From NCBI RefSeq assembly GCF_030269445.1, contig NZ_BSTJ01000017.1:124001-188000 (forward strand): 64,000 nt of DNA, written 5' to 3'. The translations under genes were made by a program, and so were the position numbers. Below, one piece after another: positions 35,357-45,068 of the stretch. Source of the stretch: Actinoallomurus iriomotensis (GTDB lineage: Bacteria; Actinomycetota; Actinomycetes; Streptosporangiales; Streptosporangiaceae). The notes under the pieces were generated by a model. That model had not been told where the DNA came from, ran no database searches, and worked only from the letters and a program-made list of their open reading frames with translations. Every line of letters begins with the position of its first letter. Positions within the stretch are counted from its first letter, which is position 1.

Positions 35357-35818
35357 CTATTCCAGCCACGTCCCGTCGCGCATGATGACTCTGCCGCGTA
35401 GTTCCGGCTCGCCGCGCCAGGCGCGCACACTCTTCGGCACCACGCGCACGTACAGGAAGGAATCTTCCTCCGCACGCGGGTCCCACCCGAACTTGGCGGC
35501 GAAGGCCTCCGCCGCGTCTCCGGGCACATCCTGGTCCAGGAAGCACTCCGCCTCGCCCTGGAGAAGCACCACGTCGAAGGTGTCCGGCAGCGCCAGGCGC
35601 ACGCGCGGCTCCTCGCGGACGTTCCGCGCAGTCGCGGAAGCGGCACTGGTGCACATCCACACCGCTCGCCCGTCCCACGAGAACCACAACGGCACCTGGT
35701 GCGGGCCATGATCAGGATGTGCTGTCGACACCCATACATCCCGCTCGGTGACAAGCCGTTCCAGAGTGTCGCGCCTACGCTCCGCCACCTGACGGCGAAC
35801 GATCCCCGTCGTCTGCAT
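35357..35818 (-). CDS. pyridoxamine 5'-phosphate oxidase-like (FMN/F420-dependent) protein
   Basis: A 153-residue split-barrel flavoprotein: ERDVWVSTAHPDHGPHQVPLWFSWDG, VWMCTSAASATARNVREEPRVRLAL, and the closing strands LYVRVVPKSVRAWRG. This is the form common among actinobacterial F420- or FMN-dependent reductases. The substrate is unknown. It stands alone between the SARP gene and a helicase gene. The 249 bases on its left (35108-35356) show no gene. Confidence 0.85.
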   Translation of the reverse strand: MQTTGIVRRQVAERRRDTLERLVTERDVWVSTAHPDHGPHQVPLWFSWDGRAVWMCTSAASATARNVREEPRVRLALPDTFDVVLLQGEAECFLDQDVPGDAAEAFAAKFGWDPRAEEDSFLYVRVVPKSVRAWRGEPELRGRVIMRDGTWLE

Positions 35819-35876
35819 GAGCGCCGACCTTAGCCAGCAGACTCAGAACGCGCATGAGGCGATGGACCTACTCCCA

Positions 35877-35933
35877 GCGACCGATCCCCTGCCCGGCGAC
35901 CGATCCCCCGCCCGGCGACCGATCCCCCGCCCG
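35877..35933. repeat. three tandem 19-bp repeats
   Basis: Unit GCGACCGATCCCCCGCCCG repeated three times, the first with one T for C. It lies in the intergenic space upstream of the flavoprotein gene and downstream of the helicase gene. No symmetry within the unit; probably a neutral slippage repeat. Confidence 0.7.
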
Positions 35934-36022
35934 CCCAGGGGGGTCCATCCCATTCACATTGTCCAACGCCGCGCACCGCCGCAGAAAGGCGTGCGGAGCG
36001 GTTGTGGATAACTTCCGGGGCG

Positions 36023-38530
36023 TCAGAGGCGGTCGACCGAGGCCACGTGGATGACGGCGCGGCCCTCGTCGTCCGAGGCGCGCAGGTCGACCTCGGCGCT
36101 GATGCCCCAGTCGTGGTGGCCCGCCGGGTCGTCGAAGACCTGGCGTACCCGCCACAGCTCGGGCTCCTGTTCGATCTGCAGCAGCTTCGGGCCGCGGGCG
36201 TCGGGGCCGGTCTGGATCTCGTCGTGCTCCTCGAAGTACGCGTCCAGGGCGTCCGCCCAGCGGTCGGCGTCCCAGCCGTCCGCCGCGTCCAGCTCGCCCA
36301 GGTCCTCGTAGCGCTCCAGCGCGGCGAGTTCGACCCGGCGGAACATCGCGTTGCGGACCAGGACGCGGAACGCGCGCTCGTTGGCGGTGACGGCCTTCGG
36401 GGTCTCCTCGAGCTGGATCTGGGGCTCCGCCGAGGGGTTCTGGAGCTGCTCCCACTCGTCGAGGAGGCTGGAGTCGACCTGGCGGACCAGCTCGCCGAGC
36501 CACTCGATGAGGTCGTGCAGATCCTCGGTCTTCACCGAGTCGGGCACGGTCTGCTGGAGCGCCTTGTAGGCGCTCGCGAGGTAGCGCAGCACGATGCCCT
36601 CGGCGCGGGCGAGCTGGTAGTTCGCGACGTACTCGGTGAACGTCATCGCCTGCTCGTACATGTCGCGGACGACCGACTTCGGCTGGAGCGGATGGTCGGC
36701 GACCCAGGGATGCCCGCTGCGGTAGACGTCGTACGCGCCGTAGAGCGTGTCCTCCAGCGGCTTGGGGTACGTGACGTCCTGGAGGAGCTCCATCCGCTCC
36801 TCGTACTCCACGCCGTCGGCCTTCATCTGCGCGACCGCCTCGGCCTTGGCCTTGTTCTCCTGGGCGGCGAGGATCTGGCGCGGGTTCTCCAGGATCGACT
36901 CGATCACCGACAGCACGTCCAGCGCGTACGACGGCGAGGCCGGGTCGAGCAGCTCGAACGCGGCCAGGGCGAACGTCGACAGCGGCTGGTTGAGCGCGAA
37001 GTCCTCCTGCAGGTCGACGGTCAGGCGGGCGTACCGGCCCTCGGCGTCGGGCTCCTCCAGCTGTTCCACGACACCGCCGGCCAGCAGGCTCCGGTAGATC
37101 GCGATCGCCTGGGAGATGTGCTTGCGCTGGCGGGCGCGGTCCTCGTGGTTGTCGGTGAGCAGCTTCTTCATCGCCTGGAACGCGTTGCCGGGCCGGCCGA
37201 TGACGCTCAGCAGCATCGCGTGGCTGACCTGGAACCGCGACTGCAGCGGCTCCGGCTCGGCGGCGACGAGCTTGTTGAACACGTCCTCGTCCCAGCTCAC
37301 GAACCCCTCGGGCGCCTTCTTCCGTACGACCTTGCGCCGCTTCTTGGGGTCGTCGCCCGCCTTGGCGAGGGCCTTCTCGTTCTCCACGACGTGCTCGGGC
37401 GCCTGCACGACGACGAACCCGACCACGTCGAAGCCGGCCCGGCCGGCCCGCCCGGCGATCTGGTGGAACTCCCGTGCCCGCAGGCGGCGCACCCGGCTGC
37501 CGTCGTACTTGCTGAGCGCGGTGAACAGCACCGTGCGGATCGGGACGTTGACGCCCACACCGAGGGTGTCGGTGCCACATATGACCTTGAGCAGTCCGGC
37601 CTGGGCGAGGCGTTCGACGAGGCGGCGGTACTTCGGCAGCATCCCGGCGTGGTGGATGCCGATGCCGTGCCGTACGAGCCGCGACAGCGTCTGGCCGAAC
37701 TTCGTCGTGAAGCGAAAACCCCCGATCAGCGCCGCGATCTCGTCCTTCTCCGCGCGGGTCGCGACGTTGATGCTGGTCAGCGCCTGGGCGCGCTCGGCCG
37801 CCGCGGCCTGGGTGAAGTGGACGATGTAGACGGGGGCCTTCTGGTCCTCCAGGAGCTCCTCGATGGTCTCGTGCAGCGGCGTGACCCGGTACTCGTACTT
37901 CAGCGGCACCGGCCGGGTCACCGAGGTGACGACGGCGGTGGGCCGTCCGGTGCGCCGGGTCAGGTCCTCCTCGAACCGCGAGACGTCGCCCAGCGTCGCC
38001 GACATCAGCAGGAACTGGGCCTGGGGGAGTTCGAGCAGCGGGATCTGCCACGCCCAGCCGCGGTCCGGCTCGGCGTAGAAGTGGAACTCATCCATCACGA
38101 CCTGGCCGATGTCGGCGTCGGCGCCGTCGCGCAGCGCGATGCTCGCCAGCACCTCGGCGGTGCAGCAGATGATCGGCGCGTCGGCGTTGACGCTCGCGTC
38201 GCCGGTCATCATGCCGACGTTCTCGCTGCCGAACATGGCGATCAGGTCGAAGAACTTCTCCGAGACCAGCGCCTTGATCGGCGCGGTGTAGAAGGTGACC
38301 TGGTCGCGGGCCAGCGCGGCGAAGTGCGCGCCCGCCGCGACCAGGCTCTTGCCGGAGCCGGTCGGGGTGTTGAGGATGACGTTCGAGCCGGAGACGACCT
38401 CGATGAGCGCCTCCTCCTGCGCCGGGTACAGCGTGATGCCACGCTCGCCGACCCATTCGTTGAAGGCGTCGAAGACGGCGTCGGGCTCGGGGGCGGCGGG
38501 CAGGCGGTCGATGAGGCGCACGTATTCCAT
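36023..38530 (-). CDS. Ski2-like DEAD/DEAH-box RNA helicase (DUF3516 family)
   Basis: An 835-residue superfamily 2 helicase. It has Walker A NTPTGSGKS, a DEFH-type motif II (VVMDEFHFYAEPDRG), motif III LMSATLGD, a GTDTLGVGVNVPIRTV region and motif VI HQIAGRAGRAG. The C-terminal 400 residues match the DUF3516 module found in actinobacterial HelY/Ski2-like enzymes. It probably unwinds structured RNA during turnover or ribosome work. ATG at 38530 was chosen for its GAGGGG site four bases upstream; another in-frame ATG lies 12 bases up. It is divergent from the tricorn protease gene. Confidence 0.93.
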   Translation of the reverse strand: MEYVRLIDRLPAAPEPDAVFDAFNEWVGERGITLYPAQEEALIEVVSGSNVILNTPTGSGKSLVAAGAHFAALARDQVTFYTAPIKALVSEKFFDLIAMFGSENVGMMTGDASVNADAPIICCTAEVLASIALRDGADADIGQVVMDEFHFYAEPDRGWAWQIPLLELPQAQFLLMSATLGDVSRFEEDLTRRTGRPTAVVTSVTRPVPLKYEYRVTPLHETIEELLEDQKAPVYIVHFTQAAAAERAQALTSINVATRAEKDEIAALIGGFRFTTKFGQTLSRLVRHGIGIHHAGMLPKYRRLVERLAQAGLLKVICGTDTLGVGVNVPIRTVLFTALSKYDGSRVRRLRAREFHQIAGRAGRAGFDVVGFVVVQAPEHVVENEKALAKAGDDPKKRRKVVRKKAPEGFVSWDEDVFNKLVAAEPEPLQSRFQVSHAMLLSVIGRPGNAFQAMKKLLTDNHEDRARQRKHISQAIAIYRSLLAGGVVEQLEEPDAEGRYARLTVDLQEDFALNQPLSTFALAAFELLDPASPSYALDVLSVIESILENPRQILAAQENKAKAEAVAQMKADGVEYEERMELLQDVTYPKPLEDTLYGAYDVYRSGHPWVADHPLQPKSVVRDMYEQAMTFTEYVANYQLARAEGIVLRYLASAYKALQQTVPDSVKTEDLHDLIEWLGELVRQVDSSLLDEWEQLQNPSAEPQIQLEETPKAVTANERAFRVLVRNAMFRRVELAALERYEDLGELDAADGWDADRWADALDAYFEEHDEIQTGPDARGPKLLQIEQEPELWRVRQVFDDPAGHHDWGISAEVDLRASDDEGRAVIHVASVDRL

Positions 38531-38612
38531 CTTGCCCCTCATGCGGAGTGCCCGGTCCGCCCGCCACGACTCTGGTACGGCACCGCGCGGCGACCCCTTA
38601 GCATCGACGCCC

Positions 38613-41600
38613 GTGACTGCGTCTGGATATTTGCGTTATCCACATGTCCGGGGCGATCTGCTGACCTTCGTGGCCGAAGACGACGTCTGGATCGCCCCGC
38701 TGTCCGGCGGGCGCGCCTGGCGCCTGTCCGCCGACGAGGTTCCGGTCGACCACCCGAGGTTCTCGCCCGACGGGCGGTGGGTGGCCTGGACCAGCAGGCG
38801 GGACGGCGATCCGGAGGTCCACGTGGCCCCGGCCGAAGGGGGCGAGAGCCGCCGGCTCACCTACTGGGGCGCCCCCGGAACGGAGGTGTGCGGCTGGACC
38901 CCCGACGGGCGGATCCTCGCGGTGACCTCGTGGCGGCAGCCGTTCTATCACCAGACCCACGCGTACGCGGTGCCGGTGGACGGCGAGCCCGCCGAGCCGA
39001 TGGGCTGGGGGCCGGTGGGCGCCGCCGACGTCGCACCCGATGGGGCCGTGGCCCTGGTCACGGTCGCCGGGCAGGAGCCGGCCGCGTGGAAGCGCTACCG
39101 GGGCGGTGCGACCGGGAGGCTGTGGGTACGGGCGGACGACGGGTTCCGGCGCGTTCTGGCCGACCTCGACGGCAATCTCGACTGCCCGGTGTGGTTCGCC
39201 GGCCGGCCGGCGTTCCTGTCCGACCACGAGGGGACCGGGCGCCTGTACTCCGTCGCGCCCGATGGCACGGATCTGCGGCGGCACTCCGCGGCCACGGACT
39301 TCTACGCTCGTCACGCCGCCGGCGACGGCGATCGGGTGGTCTACCAGGCCGCCGGGGACCTGTGGCTGGTGGACGGCCTCGACGCCGAACCGGTCCGCCT
39401 GGACGTGCGCCTCGCCGGGCCGCGTACGGCGCGGCGTCCGCACGCGGTCTCGCCGCGCGTTCGGGACCTGTCCTGCGACCACACCGGGCGGGCCAGCGCC
39501 GTGGAGGTACACGGCGGCGTGCACTGGATCACCCATCGCGACGGGCCGGCGCGTGCCCTGGCCGCGGCCCCCGGCGTACGGGCCCGGCTGCCGCGGGTGC
39601 TGGGCGAGACCGGCGAGGTCGTGTGTGTCATCGACTCGAGCGACGGGGACGCCCTGGAGATCGCCGCGGCGGCCGGTGAGGAACAGCCGGCCGCGCGGAG
39701 GCGGCTGGCGGCCGGGCGGCTCGGCCGGGTCGAGGAGCTCGCGGCGGCGCCGGACGGAGGCACGCTGGCGGTGGCCGCGCACGACGGGCGGCTGCTGCTG
39801 GTCGACGTCGCCTCCGGCGAGGTGCGCGAGCTCGCCTCGAACGAGCACGGCTCGGCCGAGGACCTGACGTTCTCGCCCGACTCCGCCTGGCTCGCCTGGA
39901 CGCACGCGGGCGCCGAACGGCTGTCGCGGATCCGGCTGGCCCGGGTCGCGGACGGCACGATCGCCGATGTGACGGACGGCCGGTTCGCCGACAGCGAGCC
40001 GGTGTTCACCACCGACGGGGCGCACCTGGTGTTCCTCTCCTGGCGCGGGTTCGACCCGGTCTTCGACCCGCACTTCTTCGACCTGTCCTTCCCGTTCGGC
40101 TGCCGGCCCTATCTGGTGCCCCTGGACGCGGCGGCGCCGTCGCCGTTCGAGCCGACGCCGGAGGGCCGGCCACCGGCCGCCGGCAGCGACGACGACAAGG
40201 AGGAGGACACCTCGGCCACGGTGTCGCTCGACGGCATCGCGGCACGGGTCGTGCCCGTTCCGGTGTCCGACGCGCGCTACTCCGACCTGAGGGCGGTCAA
40301 GGGCGGCCTGGTGTGGCTGCGCCGGCCGCTCACCGGGATGCTCGGCGAGGGCGGCGGCGGCCAGGACGACGACAGCCGGCCCAAGAACATGCTCGAACGC
40401 TACGACCTGGCCAAACGGACCTGCGAGGAGATCACGACCGGCGCCGACCGGCTGAGCGTCAGCGGCGACGGCAAGCGCATGGTGATCATCGCCGAGGGTG
40501 ACCTGCGGGTGCTGGCGACCGACGGGTCCGACGACGGGGAGGGCGCCGACGCCAAGGTCGACCTGTCCCGGCTGCGCGTCACCGCCGATCCGGCCGTGGA
40601 GTGGCGCCACGCGTACGACGAGGCGGGTCAGGTCATGCGCGACTACTACTGGTCGCAGGACATGAACGGGGTCGACTGGGACGGGGCGCTGGCGCGCTAC
40701 CGGCCGCTCCTGGACCGGATCGCGACCCCGGACGACTTCGCCGACCTGCTGAGGGACCTCCTCGGCGAGCTCGGCTCCTCCCACGCCTACGTGTACGGCC
40801 GCCGGCGCGCGACCGGTCAGTGGCTGGGACTGCTCGGGGCCGACCTGGAGCGCGACGACGACCGGCTGTGGCGTGTGACCCGGATACTGCCGGCCGAGAC
40901 CTCCGACCCGGACGCCCGTTCCCCGCTCGCGGCGCCGGGCACCCAGGTGCGGCCCGGCGACGCCGTCGTGGCGGTGAACGGCCGGCCGGTGGACGGCCTG
41001 ACCGGGCCGGGGCCGCTGCTCACCGGCTCGTACGACACGCTCACCGAGCTGACCATCGCGCCCGGAGCCGGGGGACCGGTACGGCGGATCGTCGTACGGC
41101 CGCTGTTCACCGACCGGCGGCTGCGCTACCAGGCCTGGGTCGCCGAGCAGCGGGCACGCGTCCGCGAGCTGGGCGGCGCCCGGCTCGGTTACCTCCACAT
41201 CCCGGACATGGACGGCATGGGCTGGGCGCAGTTCCACCGTGACCTGCGAAGCGAGATCGCCCAGGAGGGGCTCGTCGTCGACGTCCGCGGCAACCGGGGC
41301 GGGATGGTCTCCGAACTCGTCGTGGAGAAGCTCGCCCGGCGCGTCGTGGGCTGGGACGTGGGCCGTCACCGCAGCCCGGTGAGCTACCCCCGCGACGCGC
41401 CGCGCGGCCCGGTCGTCGTCCTCGCCGACGAGCACACCTGCTCCGACGGCGACGTCCTCACCGCGGCGGTCCGCGCCCTCGGGCTGGGCACGGTGGTCGG
41501 CACGCGTACGTGGGGCGGCGTGATCGGCATCGACGGCGCCCACGGGCTGATGGACGGCACGGGGATCACGGTGCCGCGCCACGCCACCTGGTTCGACGGC

Positions 41601-41765
41601 CACGGCTGGGACGTGGAGAACCGGGGCGTCGCGCCGGACGTCGAGGTGGTGATGGGCCCGGACGACTGGGCGGCGGGCCGGGACCCGCAGCTGGAGACCG
41701 CCGTACGGATCGCCCTGGAACGCCTCGCCGAGCACCCGGCCGCCATGCCACCGCCTCGTCCCTGA
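38613..41765 (+). CDS. tricorn protease
   Basis: Large cytoplasmic serine peptidase of 1050 residues that trims peptides released by the proteasome. It has an N-terminal beta-propeller (WDYxxFSPDG-like blades, residues 1-330), a second propeller to about 640, an acidic linker (SDDDKEEDTS), then the C1 domain, a PDZ domain (LGADLERDDDRLWRV to VVAVNGRPVDGL) and the S41-like C2 domain. Catalytic candidates by analogy are SSH in LGELGSSHAYV and the Ser of CSDGD, with GTRTWGGVIGI forming the oxyanion region. GTG at 38613 has no Shine-Dalgarno; TAGCAT ends eight bases upstream, so leaderless initiation is likely. Confidence 0.93.
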   Translation: MTASGYLRYPHVRGDLLTFVAEDDVWIAPLSGGRAWRLSADEVPVDHPRFSPDGRWVAWTSRRDGDPEVHVAPAEGGESRRLTYWGAPGTEVCGWTPDGRILAVTSWRQPFYHQTHAYAVPVDGEPAEPMGWGPVGAADVAPDGAVALVTVAGQEPAAWKRYRGGATGRLWVRADDGFRRVLADLDGNLDCPVWFAGRPAFLSDHEGTGRLYSVAPDGTDLRRHSAATDFYARHAAGDGDRVVYQAAGDLWLVDGLDAEPVRLDVRLAGPRTARRPHAVSPRVRDLSCDHTGRASAVEVHGGVHWITHRDGPARALAAAPGVRARLPRVLGETGEVVCVIDSSDGDALEIAAAAGEEQPAARRRLAAGRLGRVEELAAAPDGGTLAVAAHDGRLLLVDVASGEVRELASNEHGSAEDLTFSPDSAWLAWTHAGAERLSRIRLARVADGTIADVTDGRFADSEPVFTTDGAHLVFLSWRGFDPVFDPHFFDLSFPFGCRPYLVPLDAAAPSPFEPTPEGRPPAAGSDDDKEEDTSATVSLDGIAARVVPVPVSDARYSDLRAVKGGLVWLRRPLTGMLGEGGGGQDDDSRPKNMLERYDLAKRTCEEITTGADRLSVSGDGKRMVIIAEGDLRVLATDGSDDGEGADAKVDLSRLRVTADPAVEWRHAYDEAGQVMRDYYWSQDMNGVDWDGALARYRPLLDRIATPDDFADLLRDLLGELGSSHAYVYGRRRATGQWLGLLGADLERDDDRLWRVTRILPAETSDPDARSPLAAPGTQVRPGDAVVAVNGRPVDGLTGPGPLLTGSYDTLTELTIAPGAGGPVRRIVVRPLFTDRRLRYQAWVAEQRARVRELGGARLGYLHIPDMDGMGWAQFHRDLRSEIAQEGLVVDVRGNRGGMVSELVVEKLARRVVGWDVGRHRSPVSYPRDAPRGPVVVLADEHTCSDGDVLTAAVRALGLGTVVGTRTWGGVIGIDGAHGLMDGTGITVPRHATWFDGHGWDVENRGVAPDVEVVMGPDDWAAGRDPQLETAVRIALERLAEHPAAMPPPRP

Positions 41766-41839
41766 CGGCAGAGGTCCCTTCGTGGTATTCGATATTCACG
41801 GCGCCGCCGCCGTCGTTCGGGCGATGACAGGTGGGACTC

Positions 41840-42649
41840 GTGAGCGTTGTGGGCAGGGCCGCCATCCAGGAGGCGGAGCGGCTCGGACTGTTCGACGCCG
41901 TGAAGTGGTATGCGCGTGAGGCGCCTCGTCCGGCCGCCGCCAAGGTCGAGAACGTTCTCGCCAAGAGCCCCGCGATGGAGGCGCGGGCCCGGCGGATCGT
42001 GGACACCGGGCAGCGGATGGTCGGCTCTCTCCGGTGGCAGGGCGGCACCAAGCTGGATGAAGAGGCGGGCTGGCGGCTGAGCGAGAAGACGCTGTGGGGA
42101 CGTGACAACGACTTCGGCCGCTGGATGCGTGGCACCGGGCCCGAACCCGGACTGTCCGGCACGATGGCCTGCACCGACGCCGTCATGTACATCGCGCATC
42201 GCGCCGGTGCCGTCGACGAGGCGACGCTGCGGCGAATGCACGAGGAGGCGGCCGACGCGGCGTCGGCCGCCTGGCGCGAGAGAGGCGACTCGTGGCCGGC
42301 CGAGTGCGCCTTCTGGAAGGTGATGGACGATCACCTTCTCCGGGGCGAACGCACCCACTTCGAGGTCGACCCGGCCATGGGAATCAGCGGGCCGGACATC
42401 CCCGCCGGGCATGTGGTCATGATCAATAACAGCCATGCCATGACCAGCCTCGGCACGCGCGACGCGCAGGGACGGCAGGAGGTCCTCAGCCACTGGGTGC
42501 ATCCCGAACGGATGCCGCCCGACGACGGGACGGACCAGCCCTTCGGCCGCCTGCAGCAGACGTCGGTGCAAGAGGTCGTGGCGTCGATGAACTACGGCTA
42601 CGCCCTGCCGATCGACTCGGCGGCTCCTTCCTGGCTGCTGGGCGGCTGA
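41840..42649 (+). CDS. hypothetical protein with papain/NlpC-like Cys-His pattern
   Basis: A 269-residue protein not recognised as a named family. The segment GLSGTMACTDAVMYIAHRAG (Cys near 111) followed about 85 residues later by IPAGHVVMINNSHAMTSLG (His near 199) looks like the catalytic Cys helix and the His strand of papain-like NlpC/P60 or amidase folds. In NlpC enzymes these read CSGLVRY and PGDLVFF..HVGIYLG. No signal peptide, so it may act inside the cell or be a specialised effector. GTG at 41840 follows AGGTGG at five bases. It lies downstream of tricorn on the same strand. Confidence 0.65.
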   Translation: MSVVGRAAIQEAERLGLFDAVKWYAREAPRPAAAKVENVLAKSPAMEARARRIVDTGQRMVGSLRWQGGTKLDEEAGWRLSEKTLWGRDNDFGRWMRGTGPEPGLSGTMACTDAVMYIAHRAGAVDEATLRRMHEEAADAASAAWRERGDSWPAECAFWKVMDDHLLRGERTHFEVDPAMGISGPDIPAGHVVMINNSHAMTSLGTRDAQGRQEVLSHWVHPERMPPDDGTDQPFGRLQQTSVQEVVASMNYGYALPIDSAAPSWLLGG

Positions 42650-42776
42650 CCGGGCGATGACCCGGGCACGTCCTGCGCGGCGTGTTCGGCGAGCAGGCGG
42701 ACGGCCTCAGCACGGCCAGGGCGCTGATCAGCGACGCGGCGCCGAGCGCCCAGGCGTGGGCGAAAAGTGATATCAC
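42650..42776 (-). pseudogene. C-terminal remnant of an MFS-type transporter
   Basis: On the minus strand FAHAWALGAASLISALAVL reads as a last membrane helix. After a one-base frameshift it continues AVRLLAEHAAQDVPGSSPG, like the charged tail of drug-efflux MFS proteins. Nothing of the rest of the transporter remains. The call rests on composition and pattern, not on a strong motif. Confidence 0.4.
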
Positions 42777-42818
42777 TATGCTAGATTCCTGCCTGAGGCT
42801 TCAGGGAGGATGAGGGTC

Positions 42819-43712
42819 ATGAGTGTGGAGATGCCGAGGGCGCAGGTCGCCGAGCGTGACGTTCGCGGGCTGTCCGGGTGGCCGGTGCTGGGCGGGGTCA
42901 TCGTCGCCCTGGTCGTCGGGTTCGTACTGATCGGCACGGGCGCGAACGGGGGTTCGGGCGTGGCCGCCGGGGTCGGGATCGCGATCGTCGTCATCGCCGC
43001 GCTGGTCCTTCCGGGTCTGACCGCCGTGGCGCCGGGGCAGGCGCGCGTGGTGCAGCTGCTCGGCCGGTACGCCGGCACGGTCCGCACCGACGGGCTGCGG
43101 TGGGTGAACCCGCTGACCACCCGGCGGCGGATCTCCACCCGGATCCGCAACCACGAGACCGACGTCGCCAAGGTCAACGACGCGGACGGCAACCCGATCG
43201 AGATGGCCGCGGTCGTCGTGTGGCAGGTGGAGGACACGGCGAAGGCGGTCTTCGAGGTGGACGACTTCGTGCAGTTCGTCGCCATCCAGACCGAGACCGC
43301 CGTACGGCACATCGCGGGCAGCTACCCGTACGACGCTCACGGCGACGAGCTGCTCTCCCTGCGGGAGAACGCCGACGAGATCACCGGCAAGCTGTCGGAG
43401 GAGATCACCGAGCGCGTCGCGTCGGCGGGCGTCCGGGTCATCGAGTCCCGCATCACGCGCCTGTCGTACGCCCCGGAGATCGCGCAGGCGATGCTGCGCC
43501 GCCAGCAGGCGGGCGCGGTCGTCTCCGCCCGGCAGCGGATCGTCGACGGCGCCGTCGGCATGGTCGAGTCCGCTCTCACCCGGCTCGCCGACAGTGACGT
43601 GGTCGACCTGGACGAGGAGCGGCGGGCTGCCATGGTCAGCAACCTGCTCGTCGTGCTCTGCGGCGACCGTGACGCCCAGCCCGTCGTCAACACCGGCTCC
43701 CTCTACCATTGA
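42819..43712 (+). CDS. SPFH/Band 7 domain membrane protein
   Basis: A 297-residue stomatin/prohibitin-like protein. Two N-terminal membrane helices (residues 22-60, with a Gly/Ala turn) are followed by the SPFH domain ([31 protein letters not shown] to about 190) and a helical Ala/Arg-rich segment. The C-terminus VVNTGSLYH is the family's normal end. Such proteins oligomerise on the inner face of the membrane and organise microdomains. ATG at 42819 was chosen for GGGAGGA eight bases upstream. Its TGA stop lies at the terminus of the IS605-type element that follows. Confidence 0.9.
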   Translation: MSVEMPRAQVAERDVRGLSGWPVLGGVIVALVVGFVLIGTGANGGSGVAAGVGIAIVVIAALVLPGLTAVAPGQARVVQLLGRYAGTVRTDGLRWVNPLTTRRRISTRIRNHETDVAKVNDADGNPIEMAAVVVWQVEDTAKAVFEVDDFVQFVAIQTETAVRHIAGSYPYDAHGDELLSLRENADEITGKLSEEITERVASAGVRVIESRITRLSYAPEIAQAMLRRQQAGAVVSARQRIVDGAVGMVESALTRLADSDVVDLDEERRAAMVSNLLVVLCGDRDAQPVVNTGSLYH

Positions 43713-44925
43713 CTACTCCCGCCCTAAGGACGGGAATTCCAACCCTCGCGGGCTGGGGTTCCTGCTTCAGGGGCGACTGCGCCCGAGGAGGCCCCGGGTG
43801 TCTGACGTCACCTCCACAGGCCGACACGGCAAGACCTGCCGCCAGGATGTTCTTGGCCGCGTTGATGTCCCTGTCATGCAGGGTGCGACACGATGGGCAC
43901 CGCCACGCCCGGGTGGAAAGACTCAGCTCGGCGAGCAGATGGCCGCACGCCGAGCAGATCTTGGAGCTGGGGTACCAGCGGTCGATCACGATCAGGCGAC
44001 GACCATACTTGGCAGTCTTGAACTCCAGTTGACGGCGGAATTCGCCCCAGCCGCAGTCGGAGATCGCTTTGGCGAGCCGCCGGTTACGTACCATGTTCTT
44101 GACGTTCAGGTCTTCGATCACGATGACGTCGTGGTCGCGGACCAGGCGGGTGCTGGTCTTGTGCAGGAAGTCCGCGCGGGACGCGGTGACCTTACGGTGT
44201 GCGCGGGCCACCTTCGCTCTCGCCCTGGCCCGGTTGTTCGACCCGGGTTGTTTACGGGCCATGCGCCGCTGGTAGCGGGCCAGGTTACGTTCTCGCCTGG
44301 CGAGTCTGCGGGCGTTGGCGATCTTGTCTCCGTCAGAGGTAACCGCGAAGTCCTTGACACCCAGGTCCACACCGACCACCGCGTCGGTCGCCGACGCCTG
44401 TTCAGGGTCTGCGACTTCGACGGCGAGGGAGACATGCCAGCGTCCGCACGGCTCCCGCGAAACCGTCACCGAGGTCGGCTCGATCGAGGCGGGATCGACG
44501 TCCGGCCAGGACCACACCAGCTCCAGCGGTGTGTCCATCATCTTGGCCAGATACAGGCGGCCTTCCCGCCAGCGGAACGCCGAGCGGGTGAAGGTCGCCG
44601 ACTGCTTGCGCTGGCGGGCCTTGTACCTCGGATACCGGGCACGCCCGGCGAAGAAGTTGACGAACGCCCTGTGCTGATGCCGCAGCGTCTGTTGGAGCGG
44701 CACGCAGGACACCTCGGACAAGAACGCCAGGTCCGGGTCGCGTTTCAACTCGGTCAGATAGCGATCGGTCTCGGCGTAGGAGGTTTTGAGCCCCTCGGCG
44801 CGATAGCGGGCCTTCCGCCATGCCAGGACCTTGTTCCATACCAGGCGTGCGCAGCCGAACGTGCGGTTCAACACCGCCGCCTGCTCCGGGGTGGGGTAGG
44901 CCCGCACCTTGTAGCTCGTACGCAC
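43687..44925 (-). CDS. tnpB: TnpB, RNA-guided nuclease of an IS200/IS605-type element
   Basis: OrfB/TnpB protein of about 412 residues with all catalytic parts intact. The RuvC residues are D187 ([11 protein letters not shown]), E271 (IVIEDLNV) and D353 (HDRDINAA); the zinc finger is C324/C327 and C343/C346 (CSACGH, CPSCRT). The N-terminal HTH motif [15 protein letters not shown] is typical. TnpB uses an RNA from the element's right end to cut DNA at the donor site and help keep the transposon. The reading frame passes through the element end into antisense of the SPFH gene. GTG at 44925 is preferred; a TTG lies eight codons up. No tnpA is present. Confidence 0.93.
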   Translation of the reverse strand: MRTSYKVRAYPTPEQAAVLNRTFGCARLVWNKVLAWRKARYRAEGLKTSYAETDRYLTELKRDPDLAFLSEVSCVPLQQTLRHQHRAFVNFFAGRARYPRYKARQRKQSATFTRSAFRWREGRLYLAKMMDTPLELVWSWPDVDPASIEPTSVTVSREPCGRWHVSLAVEVADPEQASATDAVVGVDLGVKDFAVTSDGDKIANARRLARRERNLARYQRRMARKQPGSNNRARARAKVARAHRKVTASRADFLHKTSTRLVRDHDVIVIEDLNVKNMVRNRRLAKAISDCGWGEFRRQLEFKTAKYGRRLIVIDRWYPSSKICSACGHLLAELSLSTRAWRCPSCRTLHDRDINAAKNILAAGLAVSACGGDVRHPGPPRAQSPLKQEPQPARVGIPVLRAGVVNGRGSRC

Positions 44926-45035
44926 GTTCGAAGTTTTGCAGTGCCACAAGCTCAGTAACGATGAACGGAAGAACAGGACGGAAAGACGGTTATGAACGCT
45001 TTGTGTTCAGGGCTGTCCCGGCTATGCCGGGCCAC
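43709..45035 (-). mobile_element. IS200/IS605-type element carrying only tnpB
   Basis: The right end is placed at TTGA 43709-43712 (TCAA on the element strand), just outside the terminal hairpin. The left end is uncertain. Two hairpins upstream of tnpB are candidates for left-end structures: TGAAC/GTTCA at 44993-45009 and CCCGGC-TAT-GCCGGG at 45017-45031. No inverted terminal repeats or target duplications are expected for this family. Without tnpA the element would need a transposase in trans. Confidence 0.6.
43711..43860 (-). ncRNA. predicted omega RNA (reRNA) at the right end of the TnpB element
   Basis: The 3' end of tnpB on the minus strand leads into GGAATTCCCGTCCTTAGGGC, whose hairpin arms (43734-43728 and 43724-43718, one G-U pair) are the standard terminal stem of these RNAs. 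A short AGTAGTC follows. The guide would begin at about 43710-43712 and read into the SPFH 3' end, starting near AATGGTAGAGGGAG. The 5' boundary is a guess; experimentally known RNAs of this kind are 100-250 nt. Confidence 0.5.
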
Positions 45036-45068
45036 CTCTTCCATGGTCCAAAACCCTCCCAGCTCCAA

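Noticed and set aside
35877-35933. Tandem 19-bp repeats as a CRISPR array
   Set aside because: The units are contiguous with no spacers, and no cas genes are near.
36002-41735. Very long open frames opposite the helicase and tricorn genes
   Set aside because: Low-complexity translations with no domains, and both real genes are complete on the other strand.
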